Positions 1 through 14,221 of a stretch of DNA of 64,000 nucleotides are shown here, piece after piece. The notes under the pieces are model-generated. The model made no database searches. It was given only the letters and a program-made list of their open reading frames with translations, and was not told the DNA's origin. Where the stretch lies: the NCBI RefSeq assembly GCF_901933205.1, contig NC_044582.1, positions 20,001,820 through 20,065,819 of the forward strand, read 5' to 3'. This DNA comes from Camarhynchus parvulus. Lineage: Eukaryota; Chordata; Aves; Passeriformes; Thraupidae. Both the position numbers and the translations under genes were made by a program. Each line of letters begins with the position of its first letter. The first letter of the stretch is position 1.

Positions 1-3000
1 CTGGAGCCAGATGATGGCATCAAGCCTCAGCTATGTGGGGGAAGACAGACATTCCAAGTGCCTCAGCCAAGAACCAAGTCTCCTAGTTTGAGCCAGCACT
101 GAGAAGGGCAGGGAAGGGATGGCGCACTAAGCACCCTGCTACAAGTGCTCTCAGTACGGGGATGTAGCCAGGGGCAGCTTGTAGCTTGCTTACATTCTAG
201 AGTATTTATTTCCTGAAGTTGCTCAGTAAAACTAGAAAGACGACTAATTGCAGGGGTGGGAGCAAATGAGCTTTGATAGAGGTTAAAAACTTACAGAGAT
301 TAGAGGCTTATATGACCCCTGTAACAGGATGAGAACTCTTTGCAGGACCCCTTAAAACCAAAAGGTTTTGGAAAAAAATATAGCAGGGGCTAAATCCATT
401 TATGAGGAAAAGTCTAAATGCTGCCAAATATTACGTAATGCAGAACATTAAGTGAGAGAGTGAGAAATTAGCAGAAAATTCAAGTTCCAAGTTGCCTTTA
501 TTGACTAGAACGTTGTAGAGGCAGTGAAGACAATATCCAAATGGCACTCCTGGATCAATAACCTCAGTGATGTGAGGCCCCTTGCATAAGGCTTCCTGCT
601 TAATTCTGTGGTGATTAGTAAATTCCTGCACAGTTGCAAGACTCCAGTCACAGATCCCTGGTCTTGATCCATACTAATCCCCAAACTGAAACCCACTAGA
701 CTGTTCCCGTGCTTACTGCCTGGGAGACGGGCTGAAGCCACCTGAACATTTTGCAGGCATATACAAATTATGAACCCGTGTGTGATTACAAATGCTGCAA
801 TAGCCTAATCGTATGAAGTACCATTTGGGCCAGAAGCACTTTAAGCTAATACATTGTTTAACATTTATCTTCTAATTTAAGATCCTAGACTTCAAAGTCA
901 CTGCACAGAGCTGGAGTTCCCCTCCTCTGCACACACCCATTGGAATAAAGCCAGTTTTGACTATATTTGTCTTTTGCAGATTTCCCTCAGAGGATGCTGT
1001 GCACACAAACTCGCTTTCTTTTTACTAGTCACAGATTCTTGCCCCAGTTTTAATCACCAGAAGAAAAACAGCCTTCCCTTTCTCCACACCTGTTTCCAGA
1101 AGTACTCCAAATGTTTCCATTAGGACTTGGAGTGGGGAGGGGAGGAAATGAGAGAAAGAAAGGTTAATTCGTAATTCTCGCATCCCATAGCACTGATGTG
1201 AAGTGCAGCCATACTGATGGGACTTTTCATAACCGGTTCAGCACAAAACCACCATGGTGAGTCTGAAGGAAAGACCAGGGCAGGCTGAGACCATGCAGCT
1301 CAGGACTGGGGTACCAACAAGGGCAGCCCACAGCCAGAGCAGCTATCACTCAGCAGATGTCCCCAGGGGCCATGTTGGAGAGGGAATGGCTGCATGGATG
1401 GGCAGGTCCCCCTTCAGGAGGTATCAACACCAAGGACATTTTCCAAGGGCATTCTTGTGATCACTGCTGCATCAAGTTGACTCACCCACAGTAATAATGA
1501 AGGAAATCCAGCTGCTGCCAGCCAGATTGCTACTAGACCAGATCTGCATACATGGTTAAATGATGTCTAGTTAGAAATGGATTTCTTGGTATTTATAACA
1601 GCCTCTCTCTAGTGGAGACTAAACAGTTTGTCTATTCTGGCTACTCATGTGATGATCCAAAACCTCACTTTAATCTGTTAGTACTGGTTAAGCTCCACTT
1701 TCAAACACAGAATGGAGCTTCAAAGAATTACATCCAAAGGACATGCAAACTAAATTCTGGTCCTGTCTCCTTTCCTTTCCATTTCTCCAGGTACAGGAAA
1801 AACTGACAAGTCCAAGATAATTGCCTACACCTCAGTCTGGCACAAGCTGATGAGGGCTCATCCGTGGCTGCTGCTTCATGATCACTGGGATCTGCTTCCA
1901 GCCACAAGGGAAAGCAAGGGGAAAACAAAGTTAAACTTCAGCAGACCTGAGACCTGCAGCATGGGCTTTAAACCCATGCTTGTTTTACCCATAAACCATA
2001 ATGTTGTTTTTTTAATAAGCAATGAATTGGTTAATCTGTTAGAAATCTGCATTTAAAACATGATCTTCCTCCTTTATGATACAGAAGATTAAAAATAAAG
2101 ACTCTTAGCACACTATCCAACATGGCTCCAGTTCAGCAGAAACCACAATCAGGGCAAAATGCCCAGTCTGCATAAAGGATTAAGTTTATCAATAAAGCAA
2201 CCTAAAAACTGCAGAGTGATGATATGGAACATTTTCAAGAAGACTTGGTTTGTCATTTCTCCATATTGTTGGCATGAACATTACCACAGTGCTTAATATC
2301 TAAGTCTAACTGGCACGCAATATACACACTCCCCAAAACCCACATTTCTTTTAGTCTTAATGTTCTGTTTTCTCCAATGACAACTTGGGAAGGTACACAG
2401 CTGTGGTTGAAATTGCTTGAATTTTCTTCAAACAGAATTTAATTTGCCAGTCTTTAGTTTTGCTGCACATCTGTATATCAAATTGATTACTTTTGGTTAG
2501 CATGTAAAGCTTTTTGAGCTACCAAACTTCACCTTTTCACATTTTCACTTTATTAAAGTAGTTGAAAAATAAATCACAAAAAACCAACCAAAGTTCAAAC
2601 CCACAAAAAACATCTTCTCACTCTTCAGCAACTGTCTTGGTGGTTGAGTTTTGCCATTCAGTGACTTAAGTTCATAACATAACTAACAAGCCTACGTTGA
2701 TGCATGGAGCAGGCTGTGCGTCCATCACCGTACCTGCAAATGTGAGTCGTCCTGGTCACCACATGTGCAAGGCAGGATCCAAGGTTTTGTTTCCACTTTG
2801 CAATAAGCCCAAAGTATGCAGCAAGCACAGGACGTGATGGGTTACCACAGTTTAGCTGACACAGGCTTGTTTGTTAATTCAGTAATATACCTGAGGCCTT
2901 ATGCTCACTAATTTGGCTAGGATACACTGAATTTGACAGCTGTCCTCTCAGCATAAAAGTGAAACCTTCTTCCCTTTAACCCGTATTTCCTACAACTGCT

Positions 3001-6000
3001 GGAATATGAAGAGCAGAAAATCTGATCCTTTCTGGCTTTGTTGGAGAGGTATTGAAGTCCCAGATACTTGTAGCTAAGATGACAACACAAGAAAGCTGAA
3101 TTTTTAAAACCAAAGTATTAGTCATTGAAATAGAGTACATACCATAAACCAGATTGACTAAAAATGTTTTTTCCTTTTAAAATAGATCAGTCAACATGTA
3201 TCCAGGCATCTTAGCTTGACACTGATAATGTCCCCTATAAAAATATAAGAACCCTTAATTGAAAGCAGCAAAAAATCCAAAAAGCCTATGGTTTTCCTTC
3301 TACTCCCAGCTCACCTTTGAATTCTGCCAGTAGCTCTACACACAGGGCTGGCTGCTTTGCAGAGCTCCACAAAAGGCTCCCAAATAAAAAGAAAATAGTT
3401 TGAATGCTTTTAGTATTTTCACATTTCGTTGTCCCAACAATGCAGCTCTGTCCTCTGGGAAGGAGCACGCTCAGGCTGAAGACAGAGTGTTATTTTGCCC
3501 ATCCCATGCCCGCGGAGCAGCCCGGACGCATGGCACTGCCCCAGCTCTGCAGGGACACCCGCAGCCCACCCCTGCTGCAGCCCGGAACAGGGCCCATCCC
3601 AGCACTGCCAGACCCACACCCAGCAGAGCCAACGCACAGGCGACAGGAGGGGGAAATCACAGAGCTCAACCAGCGCAGATGACAGCAGCAATCCCAGCAG
3701 GGACTGGATTTCCTCTGCACCAAGGGGAGGGAGCACCTGGGGGGTTCACCACTGTTTTCTCCGTGAAACACCCCATTTTAGTTGACCAAAATATTTCCAT
3801 TGAAATATGCAGGTAGACTTTCAAAGACCAGAACGTTTCTCTCCTGAAAAACAGGGAGTTTCCTAGAACTGTCTTACTGTCCTGATAAAATGCAGCCTTT
3901 ATATACTAAAGAAGTCTTAAACACTACTAAAACTTATCTCAGCCATGTTTCTTCTGCTGTTCATATTCCCTCTTGTTCACTGAATCTGTACATAACACTT
4001 TCTGACAAATTCCCCACATTCTGTGCTGTATGGGACAAATTCCAGAAGACTTTGCAGAGGATTCCCATGAGGAAGTCAGACCTCAAAGCTCCCTGGAAGA
4101 AATCACTGTAACTGGAAAAGAATTAACCATACTCCTGAAACGGATTTCTGGTATTACAAAGCTTTTCTAATCACTAAACCATTCAAACTACAGATTCTTT
4201 GCATTCATGGGGAATGTCCCAATGAGCAATTTTTACTGCCACATCCAGAAGAGATCAAGCATTTAAAACAAAACCAACATCTCAGCGGCACAAGTGGGTT
4301 TCCTTATTTTAATGTTGAGCACAAGATGGGCCACAAACATTGCTTGCTGTGGAGCAGAAAAACAGCAGCAGAAAAAACCTAAATCACTCAGATGAGGGGA
4401 TGGACAGGAGACACGATTTCATTCCCTTGGTGTCACAACACACAGCACCTTGCTGACTGATTTTTTAAAAGCAAACTCCAGCAGCATCAGCAACAGCAAA
4501 CAGACATGCAGAGCCAGGCTGTTCAAAGGTGACTCAGGGCTCTGCCCAGCAAACCAGCCACATCCACAACCCCAGTACAGCTGACATCCAAGAAAGGAGA
4601 AAGCCCCAGGACATACGGTTCCAGAGGCAGGCAGCGAGTTCTCCATGCTGAGTGTGCGGCGAGGGCAGCACGCAGTGTGAACCCCAGCACCCCTCCACTG
4701 GCCAAACACACTGTACCACAGCACTATGCTGGCAGAGCTCAGACCCAGCCCTGCCGGGCTGAGCTCTGCCTGCACAAAGCAGGACTTTGTAACACGACGC
4801 TGTAGTGCCCTGGGTGTCTTGGCAGGAGCCCCAAATGCGTGTTTGAAAAAGCAACTGCAACCCTGAACAAGCAAGGCATGAACGCACTGCAAGCAGAGCC
4901 ACTGAGCTTCTAAAAATACTTCCTCCCTGCCCCTGTCAGAAACACATCTCAAGTGAGAGTCTGAAGAATAATAAAGTTTTCTGAATAATAATAAAACCAA
5001 AAAAGCAAAGTAGCTCTGCTAGCAACTGTCTTGGAAGCTTATTTTAAAAAACAAGCAAAACCCCAACATACTCTTGACAGGAAAACACCTTATTTTTATT
5101 TCAAAAGGAATACTGTTGAGTTGAAGGACATGCTTTACACCTCTTCTAGAGCTCTGGGCCAAGGTGCAACCTCAAGATCTCTTCCTCCGCAACCTGCCAG
5201 AGGAGATTGTTGAGGCTCCTGTTACAGGTTAAGGAGTCAACAGCAGACAAATCTAACCCGTGCCCTGCTGAAGAGGGCACAGACACCTTGCACACTGTGC
5301 AGTCCCGTGTGAGATAGATGAACACCTGTCACCTGCCTGGTATGCTGCAGCAGGGGCCTTGTACCAGTCAGGAACCAGAGAAAAAAAAAAGAGCTGTCAG
5401 ACTGGAAAGAGCTGAAAAACACACTGCACCTGCTTCATCCCTCCAGCAGGACAGACACGAGGCTCTCCCGGGGACCAGGAGGAAACCACACGCAGAACCA
5501 CAAAGCACAAGGTGCTGAACCGATCCCAAGCAAGATCCAGGGAAAACACTGTAAGATGAGGCTTATATTTCATGCCTCTAGTAAGCACAGCAAACAGACC
5601 CTGTATGTTTTGAGAACCGTTGGGTGATGGTCTAGACAGTGTATTCTTCTACGGAAGAAGTGAGAGACTGTCCTCTCACAGCATACTGCCTTGCAGGTAA
5701 GACAACTGTGTTTACCATCTAGCCACAAAAAGAACGACATGTGACTTTATTCATTGAGCATGTTTTCACATAGATTGTGTTCTGTTAATTACTAATCAGC
5801 CTGGCTGGTTCTACCATGGTCATTCAAGAAATGCAGAGGTGAAAACCAAGTCTAAGGGACGCTCCACTGCACTTCCCTCCTGGTTGGTAGGTCACAAACA
5901 CAGATAAGCTACATGAGTACACTTTCTGGATCTCTAAGAACTATCTGCTTAGTAGCCATCTACCCTGATTATGACAGAGCTGTTTCAGGGGCAGTCTGCT

Positions 6001-8438
6001 CTGTCACATGCTGTCCCAAGGGTGGCCCACCAGGACGCACCCCCCAACACCAATCTGCCAACCACTCCCACTGCTGAGTCCTAGATCTACCAGTAGCCCT
6101 GAGAAATAGCAACATCTGCAAAGGCCTTCTTTAAAGACAGGACAATGAAAAAGGTGCAAGAACTGCAGAATTACTTCAAAAAACTGGTAACAACAAGAGA
6201 TGGTTTTAAAAAGGACAAATCTTGTACTCCTCCTTCTGCCCTCCCCAAAACCAAAACATGAACTTGGTTTTCTGACTTAACTGCTACCTCACTTGGGCTT
6301 ACAGTTTGGGGAAACAAATGCACTTCCAGTTTAGGTAGTAAGCATACCTTTTGTTCTGACAGCAGTCCCTATCAGCTGATCAGTAACTATTACCAGTTTT
6401 TAAAGGGAACCTTCTCCTATTTTCTTGCTCAGCAAGAGCACAGGTAGTTCCAGGACTCACATGCTCTAAATCCATACTTGGAGTGTGAACCTTTGCAGAA
6501 GTCACCATAATGGACAGCTTGCTGATAACCCTACAATGCATCAGAATTATCATATTATTTCTTCCCTTCACACTGTTTTAAGCTTTTATTCTGCTGAATA
6601 TTTGGAAGACAAGTCCTTTCTTGTGACCACCACTTTTTCTTTTTTTTCTTCACTAAGATTTAAAATTTTCACCTGTCTCAGTCTAAGTTAACTCAAAGCA
6701 TGTTCTAAAAAAATTGGTAAAAATTATTTCAGGAGGCTCTGGTCGAACTCAGGTTGGTACATTTTTAACGTTTACTGTAATAATGCATTGCTCCCAAGAC
6801 ATATTCATTCATTATTAGTCTCAACTCACCACACAGGCCCTGCCTAATATTTGGTCTTGATGACTACTCAGATGGATGGTAAGGTCCCACCTGGGTCACA
6901 ACAAGGCCACACAGATTGGGTCACCTCCCCAAATCACCATTAAACAGCATTCACAGCTGCAGAGTCCTGCCAGACTACCACCAGCCTGGCTGGGACACCA
7001 GTCACTAACTGCCCACCAGGACAGCACACTGCAAAAACCCCACCTGCACCAATGCCAGCTCCCTGTGCACACAAACACCCTGGCTGCTCCAAAAGGCTTT
7101 GTGGCTGCCTGGCAGTGCCATGCACATAACCCAAACTAGCTAACACACAAGAGTGGGGCAAGAGCGAAATTCATTGCTATGGCAATTAGCTTCCATTCCT
7201 TCTAATCAATATCTTAGAAACAAATGGCAAAGGCAGCGTCTTCTTTGGCCCGTGGCTGCTCCTTCCCCCAGGCAGCACCTTTCCAGCCGTCCCAGCTCTG
7301 TATCACTGTCCTGCTTACCGCTGCTGCAAGAGGCATTCCCTGAGCTTTCAGTAACATCACCCAAGGTAAGTGAACAGTTCCAGTAGAGCATGTTTCACTA
7401 ACCCAGCTCACTGGAACTAGTGTTTGGCAGCTAAAGAGTACAGTAGGAGTTACATAGCAAATCCCACCAAAAGCACCACCCCTCTTTTCCAGCTGTGCAA
7501 TCCTTGGTATTGATCTCACAGAGGGAATCACACACAAATACAGCAGGAACATACGGACAGGCAGCACTCACTGTCCTGCCTTCTCTGTCCTGCCTGCCCC
7601 ACAACTCTCCCCATCCCAAAGCCTGGTCTCAAAGTAGGCAATAAAATTTTTCCAAAAGTATCTAGTTGTTTTCTGCTTCCTAATTGGAGTATTCCCACAC
7701 ATTTTTAATGACAACTGTCATTGGTTAGCTGAAAAGAGCTGTTGTAAGACAACAAAGAGTAGCCACAGAGGACAACACATAAACCTCACCCAGAAGACAG
7801 TCCAGAGCAGTGGATGAAAATACCCGCTTATAAGCAACTCAGCCAAATAATTGCTGAAAAGTGCCTCAATTTGTTAAAAATAGAACCAATTTCTGCTCTG
7901 GCAGATGGAGTTTCAGTCAAAATATCCACTGAGCCACTTGAGTAATTAAGTGTTCCTTCTCCATGGCATAACAAAGTAGCTAAAGCAATTTACTGCCCTT
8001 TCTGAAAAACGGGATAGAAATTCTGTTAGATAATTTTTCAGCATAGAAATGACAACAATAAGGTTTACAGCACTGAGCAGCAAGCCTCTAGCTGAAATGC
8101 TGCCAAGTCATCAACACCATTCTCTTCATACACAGAATTTAATCTCTCAGGTAATTACCTCGTGGAACAGAAAAGTAATTTAATCTAGAAATCGGGTTTA
8201 CTTAGGTGAAAGCAGCTAGAACTCTAGACTGGGAATCCTCAGTGACCAGAAAGACAGAGTTAGACAGAGGGACAGAGGGCAGCTGATGGACAGTGAGGTT
8301 TTTTAAAAAGTATATGTACAATTTTTGAACAGCTATACGTAAATTTCAGTCTTCATGATAGTACAAACTCTGTATTATTGCCCAAACTGCTTATACTTCA
8401 CAGGGTCAAGTTTTTTGTTTCAACTCTTCTTAGCATTT

Positions 8439-8702
8439 CACAGAATCACAGCATGGTTTGGGTTAAACTGCATATTAAAGACCATCTAGTCCCAACCCCC
8501 TGCCAGGGGCAGCTTCTCTGGGCAACATGTGCCAGGTCCTCACCACCCTCACAGTCAAGAATTTCTTCCCCATCTCTCACCTAACCCTGTTCTCTGTCAG
8601 TGTGTAGCCATTCCCCCTTGTCCTGTCACTTCATTCCCTAGTCCAAAGCCCCTCTCCAGGTCTCTTGGAGCCCCTTTACGCACTGGAAGGCTGCCCTTCA
8701 AC
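8439..8702 (-). mobile_element. CR1 LINE, 3' end fragment
   Basis: The plus strand begins with cacagaatcacagcatggtt, the reverse complement of a CR1 3' end with its ATTCTGTG-type octamer tail. It continues with the typical stretches around accatctagtcccaaccccc, cttctctgggcaac and aagaatttcttccc, so the element reads on the minus strand. Compared with the usual CR1 3' region there is an internal deletion of several tens of bases just after the ccccctgccagggg segment (about 8510). It is 5'-truncated, as nearly all avian CR1 copies are, and has no coding capacity. It lies in the TMCC1 intron in the same orientation as the gene. Confidence 0.9.
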
Positions 8703-10282
8703 ACATCTTAACCTTAAACACTTTTTCTTTCTAAACTTGAAGTTAATTAATGTCAAATTTCCCTTTACTTTCCTAAAACTATTAATTTTGTAAGTTTTAA
8801 AAAAATACAAGGTCATACTCCAGATGGATGAATTTACAAAAACATTTTGTAACAAACACTGTAAATGGAAACCTGGCCATGCTGGGCCAGGACATGAGCA
8901 GGTAAGAGGAGGATGATTGAGCCATGTCCAAGCATACTAAAAATTTTCCATGAGATGAACTGTGACAAGAATTAAGGCATGACTTCTAGAAACTACAGAA
9001 CAGCCTGAGCAGTCAGGCTGAGTGCACTGCAGCACGTGTGTGCTGGCTAACACTATAAAGCCCTGGCACTGCAAAGCTGCACAAACTCCACCAAGTGCTC
9101 ATTCCATGCCACATCAGTCAGAGCTTCTCAGCTTCTGCACAGAGCAGCAGACAAACAGCTCAACTGGCACTCAGGTCTCCCTTCTCCCCAGCTTCCCTTT
9201 CACTAACCAGCCTCACCAGCAGGACAGGCACATCATCTTCCCAGACCCAAGCAGCCAGGGCCCATGGGAATGAACCTGGTAGCAGCAGGGAAAGCCAAGC
9301 TCCTTGGCCTCTGCTGGAGCATGCAGTTCCAGGTAACCCAGCCCCATCCAGCTGTCAGCATGAACCTGAACACAGCCCCATGAGCACTTCTGCAGCATGG
9401 CCAAGTAACGGGCACCCCAAAAACCCACAGAGACATAGGGCAACAGCAGCAAAGCACCACACACAGATTGCACAGTACGTAGTGCAGGCCCTTCCTTAGT
9501 TAAAAGCAGAACAGCATTAAAGTTTAACCCTTCCATTACCCTGTTTCCACCAATATATATATTAATCTGGATTCTGAAAGGATACAATTTCAGTATTTAT
9601 TGGTTAAACAATAAACATTTGGGCTGACTAAATTCCAGCAGCTCTCCAGTGACATCTGCAGCAAGGTCAACTCTCTGCATTTCTGAGCAGTAGCAGCAAG
9701 TTCCATATTTCCCAAATTTTACCAATATTAGGATAACATGAAACCTAGCACAGTCCTGACTTCCAAATATCTAACAAAATAATTAAGTCTAGGCTCATGT
9801 AAAAGGATTTGCTTTGAATCTTCACCGTTCTGGCACAGGCTGTCAGTGAACTGCTAAAGCTGACCTACTGTCCCTCCCAGTTATCCACAGTTTTTCCCAC
9901 ACAATGAATGAAGGCATTCTCATGGTACTTTACATAAGAAAACTCTCAAAGACTATGTAGAAATTAAGTAGTTAGTGATGAACAAGATCAACATATCTCA
10001 ATTGTTTTGAGAATGTTAGTAACAGAAGAACAAGTGCCCCTCCAAACTAGACTCTACATGGGAAGGATTTCCCTTTAAAGCAGATGTCTATAATTCGTTC
10101 AGTGCGAAAAACAGCTGAACAACAGCTGATGAGCTCTGAAACCAAAAACCTGCAGCAACCAGCTTTCTGGTTTTGCTAGCCAGCCACACCAGAGGCATTT
10201 CCTTGGAGAAACCTGTAGCACGGAGGCCACAGAGGTCTGTACCCCAGTCCTTCCAGTATTCCATACAGCATTGCAGGGTTAT

Positions 10283-10327
10283 TTAAATCTATAACAGCAC
10301 AATTAGTTAAATCTATAACAGCACAAT
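10283..10327. repeat. Tandem duplication, 24-base period
   Basis: A 21-base word starting ttaaatctataacagc occurs at 10283-10303 and again, identical, at 10307-10327, with TAG between the copies. It looks like a recent local slippage duplication in intronic DNA. Confidence 0.9.
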
Positions 10328-11350
10328 GACTTCTTTGCACAGTCTTTAGCTTTTTTGCTCTCTTCTGGCATGAAAAGCAGTATTTTCTTCTTCCTCTTTA
10401 CTTTTCATGCAAGCTAGTAAAATCCTATATTCTTCCTGGTGGGCAGAAAAGAAACTTTAGTCCCACTCCAATACATCAGTTCCACACACTGCTGACCTTT
10501 GGGCAGCAGTTCTGCACCAGTATTGCACATGCTTTCCAGTTCAGGCTCCAGTGAAGCACCACCTCCCCATCAACCTGAAACTCTTCATTTCCTCTGCTCC
10601 TGTTGCCAATGCCAGCAGGCTGAAATGATTTTTTCCTGATGATAGAAATATTTCTTTCCCCTCCAAGTTTTTGTCCACTACCAACAGGATCCTGGGACCT
10701 CTCACACCACGATGTAGGCAGTGGGTTTCAGTGCACTTCCGAGGCAGACATGCCTGAACAAGCACAAACTGTGCCTGCACAAAGGCCATCCTGTGCTAAC
10801 TGAAGCACTCCAACATTTCATTCTTTTTGGGAGAAGTTAGTGATTCTAGAATGGAGACTTTTACAAGTTACAGACTTTCTGAACATGACTTCAATGTTCA
10901 CAGGCTTCCAAGAGTTAAGTAAGACCACAAAATATGCAGATAACACAGAGAAAATATTTTGCTGCAGTTTGAACATTTACCAAGGGCACTCCAGGAAAAA
11001 AACAAAACCCCTCTTGTACCAAAACTTCAGTTTGCATTCTGGCGATCTTGGATTCTGCTCTTGCTAAGTGTGTGCTCTTTGAATACCCTATCACAAAGCT
11101 CAAACAACAGTACTTATAATATGCTGCTGAAATATATTATTTCTCATATTTCAAATCCAAATACAATTTTCTATTTCATGCATACTAAAACCTTCACAGC
11201 AAATCTTTGAAGGACAAGAACCTTGCTTCCTTAGCAATTCTTCCTATCTATTTTAAATTGTATCAAAGATGAGAACTCAAGAAAGGAATGCTGACCTCCC
11301 TATTCAAATACCAGTTGATCTCAGGGAGATCCAAAATGTGTCTCAAGCTA

Positions 11351-11414
11351 GGAAAAAAACAAAACAAACAAACAAACCCAACAACAAAACCAAACACCCA
11401 AAATCAAAAAGCCA
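11351..11414. repeat. AAAC-rich simple repeat
   Basis: This is a degenerate (AAAC)n and (AACAA)n run on the plus strand, interrupted by CCC blocks. The open frames through it are low-complexity artefacts. Confidence 0.9.
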
Positions 11415-14173
11415 TTTTGCTCCTTTACTCTTCCTGTCCATAGGAATAGGTTGCTGTAAGGTGAGCAAGTCAGTTCCCTCCACTTTGGGAACACTGAGCA
11501 AATATGACTGAAAGAACAGGCAAACCCCATCTCTGAACAACCAAAATCCTGTGAATGAAACCTCAACCTCTTCTCTGCTCAAGCACAACTGTTCACAATT
11601 AATCTCTGATAAGAATTATTTTGGAGGCCATTGTCACATTCTTTGTCACAAGAGGGAGATCCAAACTGGATATCATGTAAATGTCAACTAACTCCTCTTG
11701 CACCATTATTTCATTTCCCCTGAACTTCCAAGGCCCTCCACCAGCATAAGGGTTTTTCTGTCCCTTCTGGAAAGGACCTAGTTTACATGTGCACCTTTAT
11801 CACTGACTGTCACATCCAGAACAGAAAGACTTGCAAAACGAGAGCAAACTTTTCTCTGCCCCTGAAGAAACAGCCAACTGGTTTATCACAAGGAATTGAG
11901 GGGGAAGGGAAAAATTCTACACAAGCCAAAATCTCTACAAAGAACTCCTAAAGCTAACTAATTCAGAGTAAAGATGCCAACACTTGTAATGCTTCTTTTG
12001 ATCCCTGATGGGAGGAAATTCCAATTGTTACTGCCATCCAGCCACCTGTAAGCACCTATCACAAAGTATGATGATCTTCTGTAAACTGCCATAAGCTGCA
12101 GAATTTCAATATTACAAAGAAAGATGCATTTATGTAAGCTGAATTCCCCTATAGTCTGTGTTTACAGCTTTATACATTGTAAGTCTATTTGGCAATGAGC
12201 CATTACATGCAATTTGCCAGACCTCCAGCAGGCACGGATAGGGCTGATTCTCTGGATTATTAGTAATGCTTTCATCACAAAGAGAAGTTCCCAAATCCTA
12301 CCTCTAACATCTCTGCAGGTGTAGTTTTACAGACCCTGTTAATTACCAATATGAAAGATGCTTCAAGTCTATTTCACTTCCTCACTGTCATGGCATTCAT
12401 GGAGCTGTTACACTGACACAGAACAAACTCCTCATGAACCCTGATATTCCAACTGGTTCAATCAGAGCACTAGAAGCCCATTTTCCTTTCGTAAGATGAA
12501 TATAGTATCTTTGTAACATTTTCCCACATATTCCTCTGAGCAAGATGATTCAGTGGAAGCTTCTTGAGAACCCATTATACTTAGAAAAGTTCACAGCATT
12601 TCTAGTCACTCATTCCAAACCAGCACAGCCAGCAATGCTTAGAGACCTGTTTGCACATTGCCATCTCTCAGCTTTGTGTAGACAAGCCTTTTGCCCCGTA
12701 CACCATGCAAAATATCTGCAAGAACAGATTCAAACCCAAGTAATGTGAGGAGCAATACACTGCAATGCCCCAGTTGGCTCGTATATAACAGGGCACTCAA
12801 ATGGCCAACACAAGCCAACCTAATGCTACCTTAGAAGCAACAGGAAAATGCTGAATAACTGCCCTTGCACTGACTGGGGGAAGTTCATCCCCTGCACGAC
12901 CCAAGCAAGGGCACACACCTGAGTTAGGGTGAGGTGTGCCTGGGACAGAATTGCAGCACACCACAAAGGCTGCAGTGAGAGTAAGCAACCTTCTATCAGA
13001 TGCCCTCAGCAGTAACTTGCATCACTTCTATCAAGAGAAAAAGGTTAATTTAAAGGTAATCCACTGAGCTACCAATGTGGTAACAAATATGTCCTTGTAG
13101 CTCAGATGGTCTCATTAGATCCGACTACCCCACTGGCCTTGCTCAGCCACAGGTACAACAATGCCATTCCAGTTTCATGAGCAGGGCAAATTTGAAGAGC
13201 CACAGGGAAACTGCATGCCTGCTGCTCTGTTAAACATGAGAATCATGTTGACGCATAAAATTTCCAAATCTTCCTCTTACTTCTAACTTTTCCTCATTAT
13301 TAAGTGTAGGCAAGCTACACCAGATATCTTTCCAAGGACAGTTTTACCGAGAACTCTGCAAGAGTTACTACTTGGTAGTGAACAGATACGCTCTATCCTG
13401 TTGTATCTGCCCGACACCACAGGCAACTCAAGAGCTAAGAGACCTGAGGAAGGTGGGGCAACACTGCGGGAAAAAGTTTTTTTACCTGTGTCAGTGACAA
13501 GGAGAAATGCAGCCTGTGCTGTTGAACACAGCCACCCCCTGTCACCTTCACACAGGCGAGCTTCTTTTAGCTCAGCTATTCCCACGCTATTTCAACATAA
13601 CACACTGAAGTTCCTCTCCCATAAATAAGCTCCACACACACCAGTGGCAACACAGAGACAGTTCAGATGCTGATAAATCCAGACTGTACTTGGGAGCAAA
13701 AGAGTTTGGCCTGAAATTATTAATATTTTAATGTGCTGGATAAATGAATGGAGTATCAATCACAGTTCACAAAAATTACTTCTTTTTGGCTTTTTCTTTC
13801 TTTAAATTGAACTTAACTACTTGGCTCATTGGAATCTTTCCCAGGAAAGGAGAACCTTTTGAAAAAGGGGATGCATGATAACTTAGGAAAGCGTCCTCAA
13901 ATAGAGTTCAATTTGTCTCCATTATTCTCTTTCCATAAATCCAGCTAAAACATCTGAAAAAACTGAAGTTGTGTAACAGCTAAATATAGTTTTGTATTAT
14001 CACCCCAACAGTGAGGGATTTCTCCAAATGCAACACATCAGCAACTGCACTTCTTGAGATCTTGGGTGACAGTAACTACAGGGCCTCCAAGGGCTTCCAA
14101 ACAGTACAAGATAGAGAGTAGTTTGAACCAAAATACTCTGAAAGCACTTTGGATACTTAAGGAGGAAGGGAAA

Positions 14174-14221
14174 ACATAAAAAAGAAGGAAAAAAGGAAAA
14201 AAAAAAAAGAAAAAAAAAAAG
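14174..14221. repeat. A-rich / GGAAA simple repeat
   Basis: About 48 bases of A runs broken by G and GG. No retroposed body or target duplication was identified next to it, so I call it only a simple repeat. Confidence 0.9.

Noticed and set aside
3400..3816. Cluster of overlapping frames in a GC-rich patch
   Set aside because: Frames are open in several phases on both strands, with low-complexity Pro/Ala/Ser content, no domain and no consistent splice sites.
4419..5000. 193-codon minus-strand open frame
   Set aside because: Cys/Leu-rich chance frame with overlapping frames beside it. No recognisable family.
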